A stretch of 64,000 nt of DNA from Azolla caroliniana (lineage: Eukaryota; Polypodiophyta): contig JBHGNT010000022.1 of NCBI GenBank assembly GCA_043228905.1, forward strand, positions 9,672,001-9,736,000. Reading direction: 5' to 3'. The notes beneath the pieces were generated by a model, which did no database searches, was not told the origin of the DNA, and saw nothing but the letters and a program-made list of their open reading frames with translations. Below, in pieces: positions 43,277 through 55,703 of this stretch (positions are counted from its first letter, which is position 1; each line of letters starts with the position of its first letter). The position numbers and the translations under genes are program-made.

Positions 43277-46200
43277 TCACTCCCAACTCGTTCCATCTCT
43301 TGTACGATTCGGTATCCTCCTTGTCTCCCCCTCTTCCGGTTCTTCCCTTACCGGTGTCGGCAACAATTTCGTTGCCTTTGCCCGTTCCGCGGTGTCTTTG
43401 CCCCTTCTCCCTCCCCTCAAGTGCGGCACGTCGAGATGCTGAACACCAAGCATTTCGGTGAAGTGCTGCAACTTGTCCGATCCGAGAGGCTTGGTGAAGA
43501 TGTCGGCAACTTGCCGATCCGTGTGAACATACCGTAGTTCAACTTCACCACTCAGGACCCGCTCACGCACAAAGTGATAATGCACTTCTATGTGCTTCGT
43601 GCGAGCATGGAACACAAGGTTCTTGGCGAGCTACGTGTTGCTGATGTTATCACAATAAATTGGGATCGGGGTCGGTACCTCGATCCGCAAGTCTCGCAGC
43701 AATCGCCGAAGCCAAATGGCTTTGCAGGTGGCAACGATCGCGCCCCGGTACTCAGCCTTAATGCTTGACAGAGCCACTGTTGGCTGCTTTTTGCTGCTCC
43801 ACACAAAAGTTGCGCTCCCAAGGGAAAACATAAAACCGGAAGTGGATCTGCGATCCGACGCATCACCTGCCTAGTCAACATCTGTGTAACCGACGAGCTC
43901 TTCAGTTATACCTCGCCGGTATAACAGTCCCCGGTCCTTCATGTCGTTGACATATCGCAATATTTGTTGCACGCACTGAAGGTGCTCCACGGTCGGCTTC
44001 TGTATGAACTAACTTATCATTCCAACCGGATAGCTAATGTCGGGTCGCATGATAGTCAAGTAAATAAGGCTTCCGACAATTTGTCTAAACCATTTCTTGT
44101 TGCAGGCCGGTCCGGAATTGGGACGAAGCTTCTGGTTCTGGTCCAAGGGTGTGGAGACAGGTTGGCATTCTGTCATGCCGAACTTGGACAACATATTCAA
44201 GACGTAATGTCGTTGTGAGAGCAATATGCCGTCGGGGGTTCGGATCACCTCGATCCCAAGAAAATAATGAAGGTCCCCCAAGTCCTTCATCTCAAATGCG
44301 TCCGACAACTGGGACTTGACGCGATTGACTTCTAGAAGACCTAGTCCGGTGATGACTAAATCGTCAACATACATCAGGATACATACCGGACCGGCTGGGC
44401 CTTGCCAGATGAACAACGAAGAGTCGGACTTGGAGGCCGCAAACCCCATCTTACGCAACCGGTGCGTGATCTTCACATTCCAAGCTCGAGGGGCTTGCTT
44501 CAAACCGTACAACGACTTCTTCAGCCGACATATTGTCGACTTGTTCATCTCCAATTGAAAACCGGGAGTCTGAGTCATAAAGACTTCTTCTTCAAGATCA
44601 CCCTGAAGAAACGCATTCTTCACATCCATCTGGTGAAGATGCCACCCCCTTGCTACAGCAACCGCCAACACCACACGAATTGTCGTCATCTTCGCTACCG
44701 GAGCGAAGGTTTCGTCGTAGTCTATTCCATGGGTTTGCGCGTATCCCTTCACCACTAACTGGGCCTTGTACCGATTAACTAAATCGTCCACGTTGTACTT
44801 TACCTTGTACACCCACTTGCGTCCAATCGGTTTACAGTGACGGGGAGGGTCAACTAGGTCCCATGTCTCGTTGACATCAAGTGCCCGCATTTCTTCCTCC
44901 ATAGCAGCACGCCAATTTGCATCCTTTGCCGCTTCTGCGTAACTCTCCGGCTCACTCACTTCCGCCACTTTAGTCATGTACGCATAGTGATGCGCCATGT
45001 ACTCATTGTACCCGTACCGCGTGACGGGATCCTTTTGGCGGGTGGACCGACGTAACTCATCATTACCCGGTTTAAGGCCTTTCTTGGCCGGTTCGGTCTT
45101 CGTTGCCGAAGATCCACCTTTCTCCTTGCCGGAGTCGGATTCACATCGATCCGACTCATCGTTGCCGGTTTCGAATTCCGGCATCTTTTTCTTCCCTTTC
45201 TCTTTGCGCGTGAACCATCTCCTCGGTTCCTTGCGCGGGGAGAGCACGGCAGAGTCTCCACTACTTGTCGGTTCCTCATCGGACTGGTCAGATTGACTCA
45301 ATCTCTCGTTCAGCCCGCTCAACCGAAACGATTCCGGACTCTCATCCTGAGTCCACGCTTCATCATCATCTACCTGGGCCGATTCAGGCTCACTAGCCTC
45401 ATCCTCCGGCATCGGGTTGGATTCGGAAGTTAGAGCCAGTATGGAGTACCACGATGCCGATTCATCGAACTTGACATCTCGACTAACTCGGACCTGCTTT
45501 GTCTGAGGGTTGTAACACTTATAACCCTTTTTCTCTTGAGCATAGCCGACTAGGATGCATTTTTCTGATTTTGCATCCAGCTTCCTCCGCTTCTCATCCG
45601 GTACATGCACATATGCAAAGCTACCGAAGATCTTAAGGTGTCTCAAATTCGGCTTGCGCCCGAAATACAGCTCGTGAGCTGACACCTTGTCACCGATTCA
45701 GTTCTGGATGTAGACAGCCGTTCAGACTGCCTCCGCCCAATAGAATTTGGGCATGCTCTTCTCCTCCAGCATTGCCCTTGCTGCATCAATAAGCGACTGG
45801 TTCTTCCTTTCAGCAACACCGTTCTGTTGCGGTGTGTATCTGCAGCTGAACTCTCGTTGAATTCCCTTTTGCCGCAAATAACTGTTGAGTTGGCCGGAAA
45901 AGTATTCTTTTCCGCCATCCGACCGCAGGCATTTGATCTTCCTCTCCGATTCCCGTTCCACCATGCTTTGGAGACTCCGGAAACACTCAAAGACTTCACT
46001 CTTCCGCTCAATGAGGTAGATCCATGTGTGCCGCGTATAGTCGTCGATGAAGGAAATGAAATATCAACTCCCGCCAAGACTAACATTCTATGCCGGTCCC
46101 CACACATCCGAATGGATAAGGTCGAGCTTGTTACGGCTCCAGTTACATTCGGTAGGGAATGGAAGCCGGTGTTGCTTCCCGAGTTGGCAGGCTTCACATA

Positions 46201-47687
46201 CTTGGGCCTTCCGGCCGTTGAACTTCGTCAAACCAAAAACAACTTGTTTCGTTTGCAGGTCTTGAAGCCTCCGGTAATTGACGTGGCCTATCCGCTTGTG
46301 CCACAGGTCGATGTCCGATTCGACCTTTTGTCCTTTTGCAAACAGAGCGGTGCCGACGTCATTGGTGTCGAGGATAAACATCCTCCCGTCTCTACGCCCT
46401 TGCGCAATAATTTGGCCCTCTTCCTCGATGAAGCACCCGAGGTGCGTAAACCGCACCTGCATCCCTTGGTCGACGATCTGTTCGACCGACACCAGGTTCT
46501 TCGTGATTGTCGGAATGTGTAATACGTTCATCAGCTTCCCCTTCTGTCCGACGTGGCTCAAAGGGACTTCTCCGATCTGCACGATTGGGTGAGGAGTGTC
46601 GTCTCCGGTTTTGACTACTCCTGGTTGATCCGGTTTCTCCAAAAAGGAGAACCACTCTTTGTGGCTCGTCATGTGGTTCGATACACTGGAATCAACATAC
46701 CACACTTCCTCCGAATTGGAAGTGGTCTTCTTCATCGAGTTCGCCTCGTGCTTCATCACCAAGGTTGGCCCGTTACCGTTCTTGGATCCTCCCGATCCCT
46801 TCGCGTAGTGCGAGCTTTGCCAGCCATCCTTGCCGGCCTTGCTGGATCCAGATTTGTCCGAATCGGCGCGTTTTCTCTAGCACTCGCTTTCTCTGTGGCC
46901 CTTCTTGCCACAGTACCAACATTCCGTTGCAGATTTGTCTTCCCGGACACCGGCACCGCCTTGACTTCCCCTGCCTATGGAAGTTCCGGAACTGCTGTCG
47001 GCACGTTCTTTGTGCCTTCGTTCTTGCTCTTGCCGGCCGCCTCCATTGCGTGTCAACCTGCCTCGTCCACCACACCCACGGGACCGATCCACCTTTGTGT
47101 ACAACATCTGGTTGTCAGTGGTTCTCCTCTACAAGGAGCATCGACTGTAAGTCAAAGAATGACGGCGTATTCTCCCTTGTACATACTGCCGTTCGGAAAG
47201 CTCTAAACTTAGACGCCAGGCCCCCAAGACAGACCTATACCATCTCGTCTTCCTCTACGATAACGTTGATGGAGGCAAGCGAGTCACAGATCTCTTTGAT
47301 CCGGGCCGTGTAATCCGCCACCGAGATATCCTTCTGTCGAACATTGCTTAACTCCTATCAAAGTTGCAGCTTTCGGGTTGTGGTACTTGCAGCGAAAACC
47401 TTCTTCAGGTTTCCCCAAGCCTCTTTCGGCGTCTTGGCGTCTCGGATGTGACTCAGTAGCTGGTCTCCGACACTGGACGCGAAGTAGTACATCACTCTAC
47501 TTGCCGATTGTTCCCACACTGGGAACTCCTTATGTGCCGCATCAGTTGCTGTTTCGTTGGCTCCTTCAACGAAACTCCAGTAGCCATGCCCAAGCAGGTA
47601 CTGGTGCATCTTGTACAACCAAGATGCGTAGTTGGATCTATCGAGTTTCTCCACAGGGAGCGAGCTAGCCATTCCTCTATCCATCAC
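43277..47687 (-). pseudogene. Copia B gag-pol, heavily mutated
   Basis: Gag begins MMDRGMASSLPVEK (47687). A TGA-TAG pair interrupts it after KLQL, followed by more stops and frameshifts. The knuckle CWYCGKKGHRESEC is at about 46880-46925. Protease reads VDSSVSNHM, so the active-site Gly-Ala is lost. Integrase shows FIDDYTRH, RSDGGKEY and QQNGVAER with nearby stops. The longest open part, 45685-44009, covers the integrase end and RT (YKAQLVVKGYAQ, YGLKQAPR, YVDD). RNase H to about 43330 is broken (GFMFSLGS, ALSSIKAEY, HARTKHIEV). It is clearly the same family as copia A and older, and cannot be autonomous. Confidence 0.93.
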
Positions 47688-47777
47688 TTCTCTATTTGTT
47701 GTTCTTACGACCTGTTAGGGTTTGCTTGCAAGCGTTTGTCGGTTGCAAAGGTTCTCAACCCTCGCACTCTGATACCA

Positions 47778-48183
47778 TGTAAATGATTACTTGCAGAAGC
47801 ATTAGAAAACAGAGAAAGCAGAGAATACACAGAGTACACAGGAGAGACAGAGAGAGCAGAACGCAAAAGCTATATTCAAAACAATATAAACACTTTGTAC
47901 ATATAACTATGCTCAGTAGCACTATTTATACAAGTCCTCATGGAACTGACAAAAGTACCGCGTACTTCAATGCTCACACGAGCATCTGACACTTACTACG
48001 AGACTATAACTGCCTAGTAGTCTAAACTAATACTAGGCTTCCGGTTACCTATTGGATCCGGCTAACCGGCTCCCCAACTCTGTTGCTTGCCGGCTCGGTT
48101 GCTCACCGGCTAACCGATCCGTCTCGCTCACCGGCTCAGGCTTATCCAGCCGATCCGGCTCCAGTTGAGCTTGCCACTCAACA
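47778..48183 (-). repeat. 5' LTR of copia B
   Basis: A 406-bp intact LTR. On minus it starts TGTTGAGTGGCAAG and ends TTTACA, then the primer site TGGTATCAGAGTG (47765-47777). Confidence 0.95.
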
Positions 48184-48812
48184 ACCTACTCGGAGGATCT
48201 TGTTGATCTCCTCTTTGACCTTAGCCGTGTAGTTGGGGTTCATACAGTATCGTCGTTGTTGGACTGGTCGAGCGTCATGCAGGAGGTGTATTTGGTGTTG
48301 GTAATATTGGGGATCCAATCCCTTCATATCAGTGTAAGACCATGCGAATACATCTTGATAATCCGTGAGCAGGCGCATGAGGGCTGACCGTTCGTCGGTT
48401 GGTAAGTTGTTAGCGATTTGTAGTGTACGCGGGTTCTTGTCGGAGCCGAAGTTGAGTGACTCGAGCGTTGATGCTTTGACTCGCTGGGAAATGGTGAGTT
48501 CCTGTTCAAACGTGTCCCAAGGGTGTCGTAATTCCGCGATAGTTGTGGAATCTAGCTCGTCTTGGGGAAGTGAATCTTCCATGACATCCTGTTTGGTGGT
48601 GTGCCGACGGCCGAGATGGCGTCTATTTCGAAGAGGGGTATGATAGTGGGATGATCTTCCAGGAAGTCATCCACCTCTTCGTCGGCTAACCCATCGAGCA
48701 TGTGTACCCCTTCCGCGTATAAGGGTGTGGTGTTGTGGGGCGTGGTTAGGCATTCTTCTGTTATTATCCATACCTTGGTCTTTCCCCGGCAGAAAGAGAT
48801 AATATTTCGCTG
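48184..48812 (-). pseudogene. Gypsy C protease-RT linker and reverse transcriptase, 5' part
   Basis: Minus frames with LADEEVDDFLEDHP, TDYQDVFAWSYTDM and RRYCMNPNYTAKVKEEI, the N-terminal RT region of plant gypsy elements. The reading stops at 48184 because copia B is inserted and continues at 36855. A TAG lies just after the protease frame. Confidence 0.88.
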
Positions 48813-49130
48813 CTAATGTTGCTTAATATTTGTTGTGCGTAGCCAGGGTCGTCCAAGCAGCATTGGGTAGGCACCCGGGGCTTCGAGGCGTAACACGACT
48901 GCCAAGATAGTGAACATGTGGCCTCCTAACGTGAAGTTGAGGTGGCGGATTAACCCTATGGAGCGAACCAATCGCATATCGGCCATCCGAAGCCAAAAGG
49001 GGCAAGGTTCCCACTGGTTCAGACCGAGTTTGTGACATGTGGCCTCGTTGATGACGTTCACGTCGGAGCCACCGTCGATTATGCATCCATGAAGGTGGCA
49101 TCCCTTAATCATGATTTTCACGGTTGGATT
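48813..49130 (-). pseudogene. Gypsy C aspartic protease
   Basis: A frame of 102 codons with the active-site region CIIDGGSDVNVI and the flap/C-terminal GAYPMLLGRPWL. A TAG just upstream (at about 49132) separates it from gag. Typical retropepsin-like length. Confidence 0.75.
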
Positions 49131-50826
49131 CTAAGAATCCATGAGGGGTGGGCCCATCCCTGGCTCTGTCAGGTTAATAGGGGGTGTGGCTGATTTGGCA
49201 TTAGTCGTGAGCGTCACCAATGTATCCCGAAAGCGCGGTATGAGTGGTCAAAGCTTAATATGCAATGGCAGCGAGATCCTAGAACTGGTAAGGGCGTCCC
49301 ACAAATGGTCATCTTCTGCCGAGGTGGATGGTCCTGTGGACTGTGGTGCTCCGATGGTCACGTCCTGCATCTCTGTGTGCATCTGCTCAACGTTGCTTTT
49401 GTTGGCGGTGTTAATCCATTGCTTGGCTGCTTGTCAAACTTCATCTTGTACTTGCCATTGGGTAGCCTGGGTTTTGCTGCATGTAGTGACGTGTTGAACG
49501 TCTGCCATAATACTATTCACGGTCGGGGCCTTGCCGCGGTCTGTGGTTGGGCATTGGGTAGCATAGTGGCGGGGTTGGTTACACTTAAAGCAAGTAACCG
49601 GTGCCGAGTTACTAGTGTCACCGCGATCAGTGTGTGGGAGAGGGTGTGAGCGGTTCCCGGCCTCTTCTGTAGGCGTGTTGGCCTGTGGCGCATTATGGGG
49701 AAGAGTGTTGCACGGTACATTTTGAGGAGGGTCCTGACGATGATTTTCGTTATGTCGTCGATTGTTCCGCGAACCTCTATGAGAGTTCCTCCTATCGTGT
49801 CGTGAATATCGTTGATCGTACCGGTCATCCCAGTCGTCATCGTACCAGTCATACTCGTTGTTTGCTCTATATTGGTCATCGCGGTATTGGTCACAGCAGT
49901 CGTCCGATCTCCTACGGTTGTCGTGGCAGTAGTGGTCATCGCCGCGGCAGTAGTCGTCGTCACGGCGTTGATGATCCGGGGATCGTGGTCACTCGTCATC
50001 CCGATTTTGGTAGGATTGATGCTCATCTTGTCGTGAGTATGTATTTCGAGGCTCGATCTGGCGAACCGGAGCCATCGTTGTGCGGTTGAGCATGTTGTAT
50101 TCACATTGTTCGATCGTGTGAGATCGGGACTAACAGATTGGACAATGTGGCCGGTGAGGGCACTCGAGAGCCAGATGGCCCGAGCCCGAGCAGGTTGTGC
50201 ATTGGAGGGCTTGTTGGAAACGATTGTCCTCTTGAGGAAGGGTGCTTTGCAAAGAGCCCATGGAGAAAGTCGTGCTATGATGTGTCTGATCGATGGCGAG
50301 GACATGTGCGATGACTTGCTCGATTGTCTACGGAGACATCGTCGGCCAGTTGTCGATAGAGATCCTGAAACTGGATCGTGAACTGGGCAACCGTCTCGTG
50401 AGGTTCTTGGCTCATGGAAAAGAACTACCAGAGCAATTCGTGCTTCGGAATTTCGCGGTGAAATAATTCTAGAAACTTTGTTCGGACATCCTGGAACGTT
50501 GTGACCTCCCCCGCATCGAGGCGAGAATACCACCGAGCAGTTGGTCCATCGAGGGATAGAGCAAATTCCACGATTTTGGAGGACTCGATTTCGGCAGCCG
50601 ATAGCCGCTACGTCGAGTGGTTGGCCTGCCATGTGGACACAAAAGCACGAGTGTGCGATTCTGCGTCTGGGCCGTCTGTATATCGTGGGTAAGGGTAAGG
50701 CATGGTATCGAGATCCGGGTCTTCAGGTAAAGCCGAGAAAGGGTTAGGGTCAGGTTGGGTGACCTCTGGAGGGCTTGGCAAGGAGATCGGTGCAGAATCA
50801 ACTTGCAACTGGGTATCGGGTGGCAA
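49131..50826 (-). pseudogene. Gypsy C gag, broken
   Basis: An N-terminal piece (50826-50608) reads PRYTDGPDAESHTRAFVSTW. After a shift come FALSLDGPTARWYSRLD, FQDVRTKFLELFHREI and HETVAQFTIQFQDLYRQL, the conserved gag capsid segment. A His/Asp/Arg repeat-rich part follows, then a zinc knuckle CFKCNQPRHYATQC at about 49590-49548. TAG and TGA codons and frameshifts break the frame. A 371-codon open frame on the same strand (50632-49517) is out of phase with these motifs and is not the gag frame. Confidence 0.8.
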
Positions 50827-51002
50827 GGATGCAACCGGTGGGCCTCCTATAGTTCCTGGAAAGATTGGTTAGTGACTGTCGAGTCGGAAGTTCCTTCGAC
50901 CGGCTCAAGGCATCGGGCAAGTGGCCGAGACCGCGTGATGCGATTGGGCGTCATAATGGCGGTTGAGGTTTGACTCCTACGTAGTTCGTTGTGACCTTAC
51001 AG

Positions 51003-51020
51003 TTGTAACCGAGCGTGCCA
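51003..51020 (-). other. Primer-binding site of gypsy C
   Basis: TGGCACGCTCGGTTAC on minus, five bases inside the LTR. I could not assign the tRNA. Confidence 0.5.
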
Positions 51021-51025
51021 AATTG

Positions 51026-51527
51026 TGTTAACCGTTTCTGGAGGAAACACCTTCAATGAGCCCACAGGCTATCGGTATTAAGGGGTCGTGTTACGTGAAG
51101 GCTTCTTCTACACCGAGAAGACATTAGGGGAACGAGGAGCGTACATTGGCTACAACCCGGTAGACGTAGACGTAGCTAGGATTATGAGTACGGGGAGAAC
51201 ACACATATGAAGGAACAGTAAGAGCGAGATTTATATTAAATGAGAAATCTCACAATGAATATAGTACACGGCTCTCGGCCGGAAACAGTCTTGTGTAGAG
51301 CTAACGCTACTATACTAATCCTGCTAATAATCTAGGTATATCTCCCCCTACTGATGTATGTAGGTCTCGACTTATATAGTTTTCTTCTTTACACAGAGCC
51401 GAGCTGTCAGCTGATTGTGAGGGGCTCAAAACTCGACTATTTTAGTTCTACCTATTTCCTCACCTACTTTTCTACCTACCGGCGAGTTTACATATTTTGT
51501 AATTACATTTTTGGCCAATGGACAACA
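51026..51527 (-). repeat. 5' LTR of gypsy C
   Basis: 502 bp. On minus it starts TGTTGTCC and ends GGTTAACA. Followed outside by CAAAG, matching 22992-22996. Confidence 0.92.
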
Positions 51528-51532
51528 CAAAG

Positions 51533-51740
51533 CAACATGACGATTACAAGTACCTTCTATATCAAAGAGCTCATTGAACAAAGATGAGAGGAGAAACAAG
51601 TGGGCTTAAGCTTTATGCCATGTTTAGACAAATGGGTCGACTTTTTGACCAAAGTTGTACCCAAATCTAGGCATGAGCTTTGTTTTAAAGAAATTCGTCT
51701 TGCTTGCTATGTAGTTCACCTTCCTAAAAAGGAGGGAGGA
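51533..51740 (+). pseudogene. Old copia relic G, RNase H part 2 and polypurine tract
   Basis: Continues the relic at 22996: FYIKELIEQR, a stop, then VDFLTKVVPKSR, the counterpart of the IREL and DIFTKPL blocks of copia RNase H. It ends at a polypurine tract AAAAAGGAGGGAGGA (51726-51740). Confidence 0.65.
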
Positions 51741-52160
51741 TGTGAACACTAACAAGAGTAAACATTAATTACTTATTTACTAATTAGTGATAGATGAAAC
51801 TCTTGGAGTTGCACAATGTGAAAAGACAAACATAAGAGCTACCTCTTCATGAAAGGACACATTTGTGATTAGTACAAATATGATTTAATGTCAAGTTTTA
51901 TATAGACACTCATCATTAAGTCTTACAATCATTATTCCACTTAATACAATTTCATCATTTCATCATCTTATCTCGTGTTCTTCTATTATCACGTGATCTA
52001 AACGATAAACAATATGAATTTTGAATTTTATGACATCAAAATATAAGGCTATGTGAACCAAATTAAAGCAACAACTTTGTAAGATATTTTGCATGCATGG
52101 TTCAATGTAAAACTGTAGTGTTAAATAGTGGAAACAACTTGTATGCATGATATTGAATAC
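51741..52160 (+). repeat. Probable 3' LTR of copia relic G (right edge unknown)
   Basis: Starts TGTGAACACTAAC directly after the polypurine tract. No second copy lies in the window, so the end given is arbitrary within a few hundred bases. Confidence 0.4.
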
Positions 52161-52280
52161 TACGCAATCAAAAATATTATAAGGCTAGGGAAACCCAAGT
52201 GAAGGCAACTCTATGAAATATTGCATGCATTGTTCAATGTGAAACCCTAGTGGTGATTGTGGGAACACCATTAAAATAGT
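52031..52280. repeat. Diverged tandem duplication, about 137 bp
   Basis: The phrases ATAAGGCTA, TTGCATGCAT and TTCAATGTRAAAC recur in the same order at about 52041-52140 and 52179-52270, with many substitutions. Confidence 0.6.
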
Positions 52281-53703
52281 TTACATACACCTAGCAACAA
52301 GCTTATGGAGTTCCTTAAATTAGATTACTCTTTTAGCCTTGCAATACAAATGCCAATCGATTTCATAAAGACATACCAAAGCATTGGTTCCCAACTTGAT
52401 ATAATTATAAAATCGATACTATTTACCTTAAACCATTAGTATCCATTTGTCCAAATACATACTATACACTAGCATGGAAGGGTACAAAGCAAAATTGGAA
52501 GGAAACGATTCTAACTAATGTAATCATCCGAAACTTGGAACCAAAATGTTGATTCATATACATGGGTTATTGGGGTCCTAAAAAAATTCAATATTGTTAC
52601 TCATTTCTAGGCATACAAAGTGGTATGTATAAATTGTCTAGATTCCATGGCTATAGAATGCGAAGTCTCTACATTCTTTGGATTCCATGTCTATGTTCAA
52701 TCATCTAAAATGAGCCTCTACACTTCCCAATCATGCCTTATGATATATCCTCGCCATCATGTTCATTTCTCCTTATGTTACTAGGTTTTACACACATGTA
52801 AGGTATCTCATCATGCCCATTCTCCTTCCATTAGGGGCTTCACATATAAATGACAACCATCATGATCCTTTCCAAATAGATGGAGGAGAGCTGAGCAAGA
52901 CTCATCATGTCGGACATTTAAATGGAGACCAAGTTCTTTCTCCAAATCATCAATGTTGATATAAGAATGAACTCACAACCTTAAAAGTTTAGGAAGTCGC
53001 AGGGAACAAGGGGAACAAATTGATAATACCCCATGGCACCTTGCAAATAGGCTGGATACATGGCTTTCCTCTTGTTTCCAAGCCCAACATTAGGGGGTGT
53101 GGGCTTTGTTGGATTCTTCACCTATTTACATTTATTATACATGCATTGCACATTCTTAGTATAACATGGAATGAAAATATGAAATAACATTAAATCCATA
53201 CACAACCAAAGCACAAGAAGAATGTAATCCATTATCTTCGCAATAAACATAAAATCAATGTAATTGTGGAAATACTTGTAGCTAAATACATAAAGGTTAC
53301 TAGTTCACAACCATATACAAACAAAGCACAAGAAGAATGCATGATCCAAAGCACAAGAATAGTGCATGTGCTTCCTCCCATACACAACAAGGTCGTTCGT
53401 CAATTTGTTCACAAAACACAATTATGCTTGAGAAATATTGAAGAAAACATCTTAAACTAGTCTAATGCAAGTGAATTAAAATAAGTGGATACATGAAATC
53501 TCTTAATTGTTATAAAAGTGGCCCCAACTTTGCTTCACTACGTGGATGAACCATGTTATCTATTTGAAGTCTTAAATCTACATTAGAAAGTACTAAGATA
53601 ACCACATGGAATCTAGCCTCTTAAATATGAACATGAATTGCGATCAAAGCATTGGCAAACAAGAGACAAACAACAAAACAATAAAAGGGAAATACCAATG
53701 TTC
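52281..53703. other. Intergenic, no gene seen
   Basis: AT-rich spacer. Missing 3' exons of the next gene were looked for on minus and not found. Confidence 0.5.
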
Positions 53704-55703
53704 TCAAAAAGAAAAGCAATTTGTGATTGCTTGGATGATGAAAGACCCCTCCTCTTCTATGTTGAGTTGTGCTTGTGGAGAATTTAACTTTTCGGGTTTC
53801 GGAAGCTCAACTTTATACACCAAATGTGTATGGAACTGATTTCCTTTTCCTTTCCTATGTGTAACAATGCAAAACCTTCCCTCACCAGCCGCCCTTGCAG
53901 TAGGAACATGTCGTTCTCCTCGCGTAGCCGTGCTATAGTCCTCTATATGGGTTTCATGAATAAGAACTAAAACAAAAAGGCAAACCTACAAGTAACACTA
54001 CTCTATGAATTTCTCAAATACAACTAAAGGAACACTATTTGGAGTCTTTACTCATGATTGTTGGCTATCTAAATTTAATGAGATTGAGGAAATTCAAATT
54101 ATTATATAACCTCTAAATTATTGAGGTCAAGTTCGTATATAGACTACCATTTCATATTTTTGGAAATCTCAGACCATCATTCACGTCCCGCTAACATAGA
54201 TTTATCTACCTGAGGCTATCTTGACTTAGAAATAATGACAATCTTTATTAGCAGTAACAAAAATCTCTATTTAATCATGAAGATCAATTATAAGCTCCCA
54301 TAAAGCACTATTTTATGCATCATTTACCTGGGCCAAGGACTTTCTTAATATCATCCAAATTCATTGTCACCAACTCTACAAATCCCCAATATGGACGAGT
54401 TCTTTTCAAAGCATCAGGGAGACTCTTTCGCCCTAGAATTATGAACCTAAACAATTGTTGTCTCTCAATGTTCACCTTCTAAACACCAAATAGAGAGAAA
54501 ACACAATAAGTATAAACCAATTAACAAATTTTCAACAAAAATAAGAAAGCTAGTTTGGTTTTATTTTGCAATAAATGCGAGCAAAAACTAGGGTACCTCT
54601 TCTCCATAACCTCCTTCTCTTCCTTTGAAGAGTGTCAAATCTTTACCATGTTCTATGCCATCACTTGATGTTTTATCATGGCCAATACTTCCTTCTTGCT
54701 TCATTTGGTCTCCATGTCCACTTCCTTCTTTTGAACTAATTCTATCGTCTCTCTCACTATGAACATAATCTTTCTTCATACATTCTCCTTTGTTAGTTTT
54801 TCGTTCATAATCATTTCTATTCAATTTTGATGAATCAGATAACTCTTGCTTTTTGACATCTTCCTCCTTCGAGGTACCTGTCACTTCAATGTGATCCCTT
54901 TCATGCTCTTGATTTCTATTCTTTCGCAAACTAGCATGCATTTTTTCTTGCTCCTTATCGTGATCATCATGGGAACTTTCCATGGTACCTTCTTTACCTG
55001 AATCATGAGACTGCTTCACCATTTCTTTCCTCTTTCCAACCTCGGGTTTAAGGACCATATACATCCTTTGCACATCATCCATGCTTGTTGGGTGTTCTCT
55101 CTCAACTTTGGGTCTATAGAAAAAGAAGATTTCACCTTTTTCCTATAATAAAATGGCACGACAAAATATTGTCACCTTAATGAAAAAATTAAATCTGATT
55201 TAAAAATTAATACTTGCATGTACAAATAATATGTGCAACTACTACAGAAGAGTTAGTATTAATTATCCCCCTCAACTTTTGCCATTTAAGACCATATTAC
55301 TCTTCTTACGGATACAATTGTCATCACAAACTTCACTCCTCTAGGGTTACATTTAATCATCACCACATACTTCATCGCTTAAGTTGAGTTACGTAATAAT
55401 TATTCCAATAAGTAACTATTGCAATTTGCCATAGAAGATATAAGCAACTTTAGCAAACTCTTCATTATCTCTACATTGAAGAGAGGCAATTTTTCATTCA
55501 ACCTCTTTATCATTGCAAGGGCCAATTCAATATCCATTGCTCTTAAATGCATAAAAATTCACAAAGAACTATCAAAATAAAAACATACCAAGATCTCGAC
55601 AGAGGGACCATCAGGGATCATCAAAGCGATCACTAGACTTCGTTGTACTCTCTTTGTCATGTTTGTGAGCTTTGGCAGCTTCATGGCTACAAATATTTTC
55701 CAT
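53704..55703 (-). CDS. Conserved plant protein of unknown function, four exons, probably truncated
   Basis: Exons on minus: 55703-55589 (first ATG MENICSHE), 55142-54597, 54478-54328, 53942-53704. Junctions use GT donors and AG acceptors and keep phase. Translated pieces in order: DGPSVEIL; EKGEIFFFYRPKV with SMDDVQRMYMVLKPE; a charged Glu/Lys/His/Ser-rich disordered stretch; NIERQQLFRFIILGRKSLP, then RPYWGFVEL; and TATRGERHVPTARAAGEG, then LNIEEEGSFIIQ. These blocks are those of a widely conserved plant family with no known activity. Exon 1 has one extra base near 55612 between DDP and DGPS, so either translation starts at the in-frame ATG 55621 or the copy is frameshifted. The last exon runs to a TGA at 53704 where relatives continue, so the C-terminus appears lost. 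Family recognised from memory, not by search. Confidence 0.65.

Larger units (their letters stand above)
36856..48183 (-). mobile_element. Ty1/copia element B, split by copia A
   Basis: LTRs are 406 bp each once A is removed (36856-37101 joined to 42749-42908, and 47778-48183). The target-site repeat ACCTA is at 36851-36855 and 48184-48188. The element's own length is about 5.7 kb. LTRs differ at about 25 of 406 positions by eye. Coding regions hold many stops and frameshifts. It inserted into the RT of gypsy C. Confidence 0.95.
22997..51527 (-). mobile_element. Ty3/gypsy element C, host of nested copia elements
   Basis: Bounded by LTRs of 499 and 502 bp and by the direct repeat CAAAG (22992-22996 and 51528-51532). 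The element's own length after removing the nested copies is about 11.75 kb. Order on minus: LTR, primer site, gag, protease, RT, RNase H remnant, integrase, a short frame, a 105-bp tandem array, a long third ORF, LTR. The LTRs differ at roughly 34 positions in 500 by eye, so it is older than the copia elements D and A within it. It inserted into copia relic G. Confidence 0.9.

Noticed and set aside
49517-50632. 371-codon open frame on minus in gypsy C gag
   Set aside because: It is out of phase with the gag capsid segment and the zinc knuckle, and its Thr/Asn-rich tail is the shadow of a His/Asp/Arg repeat.
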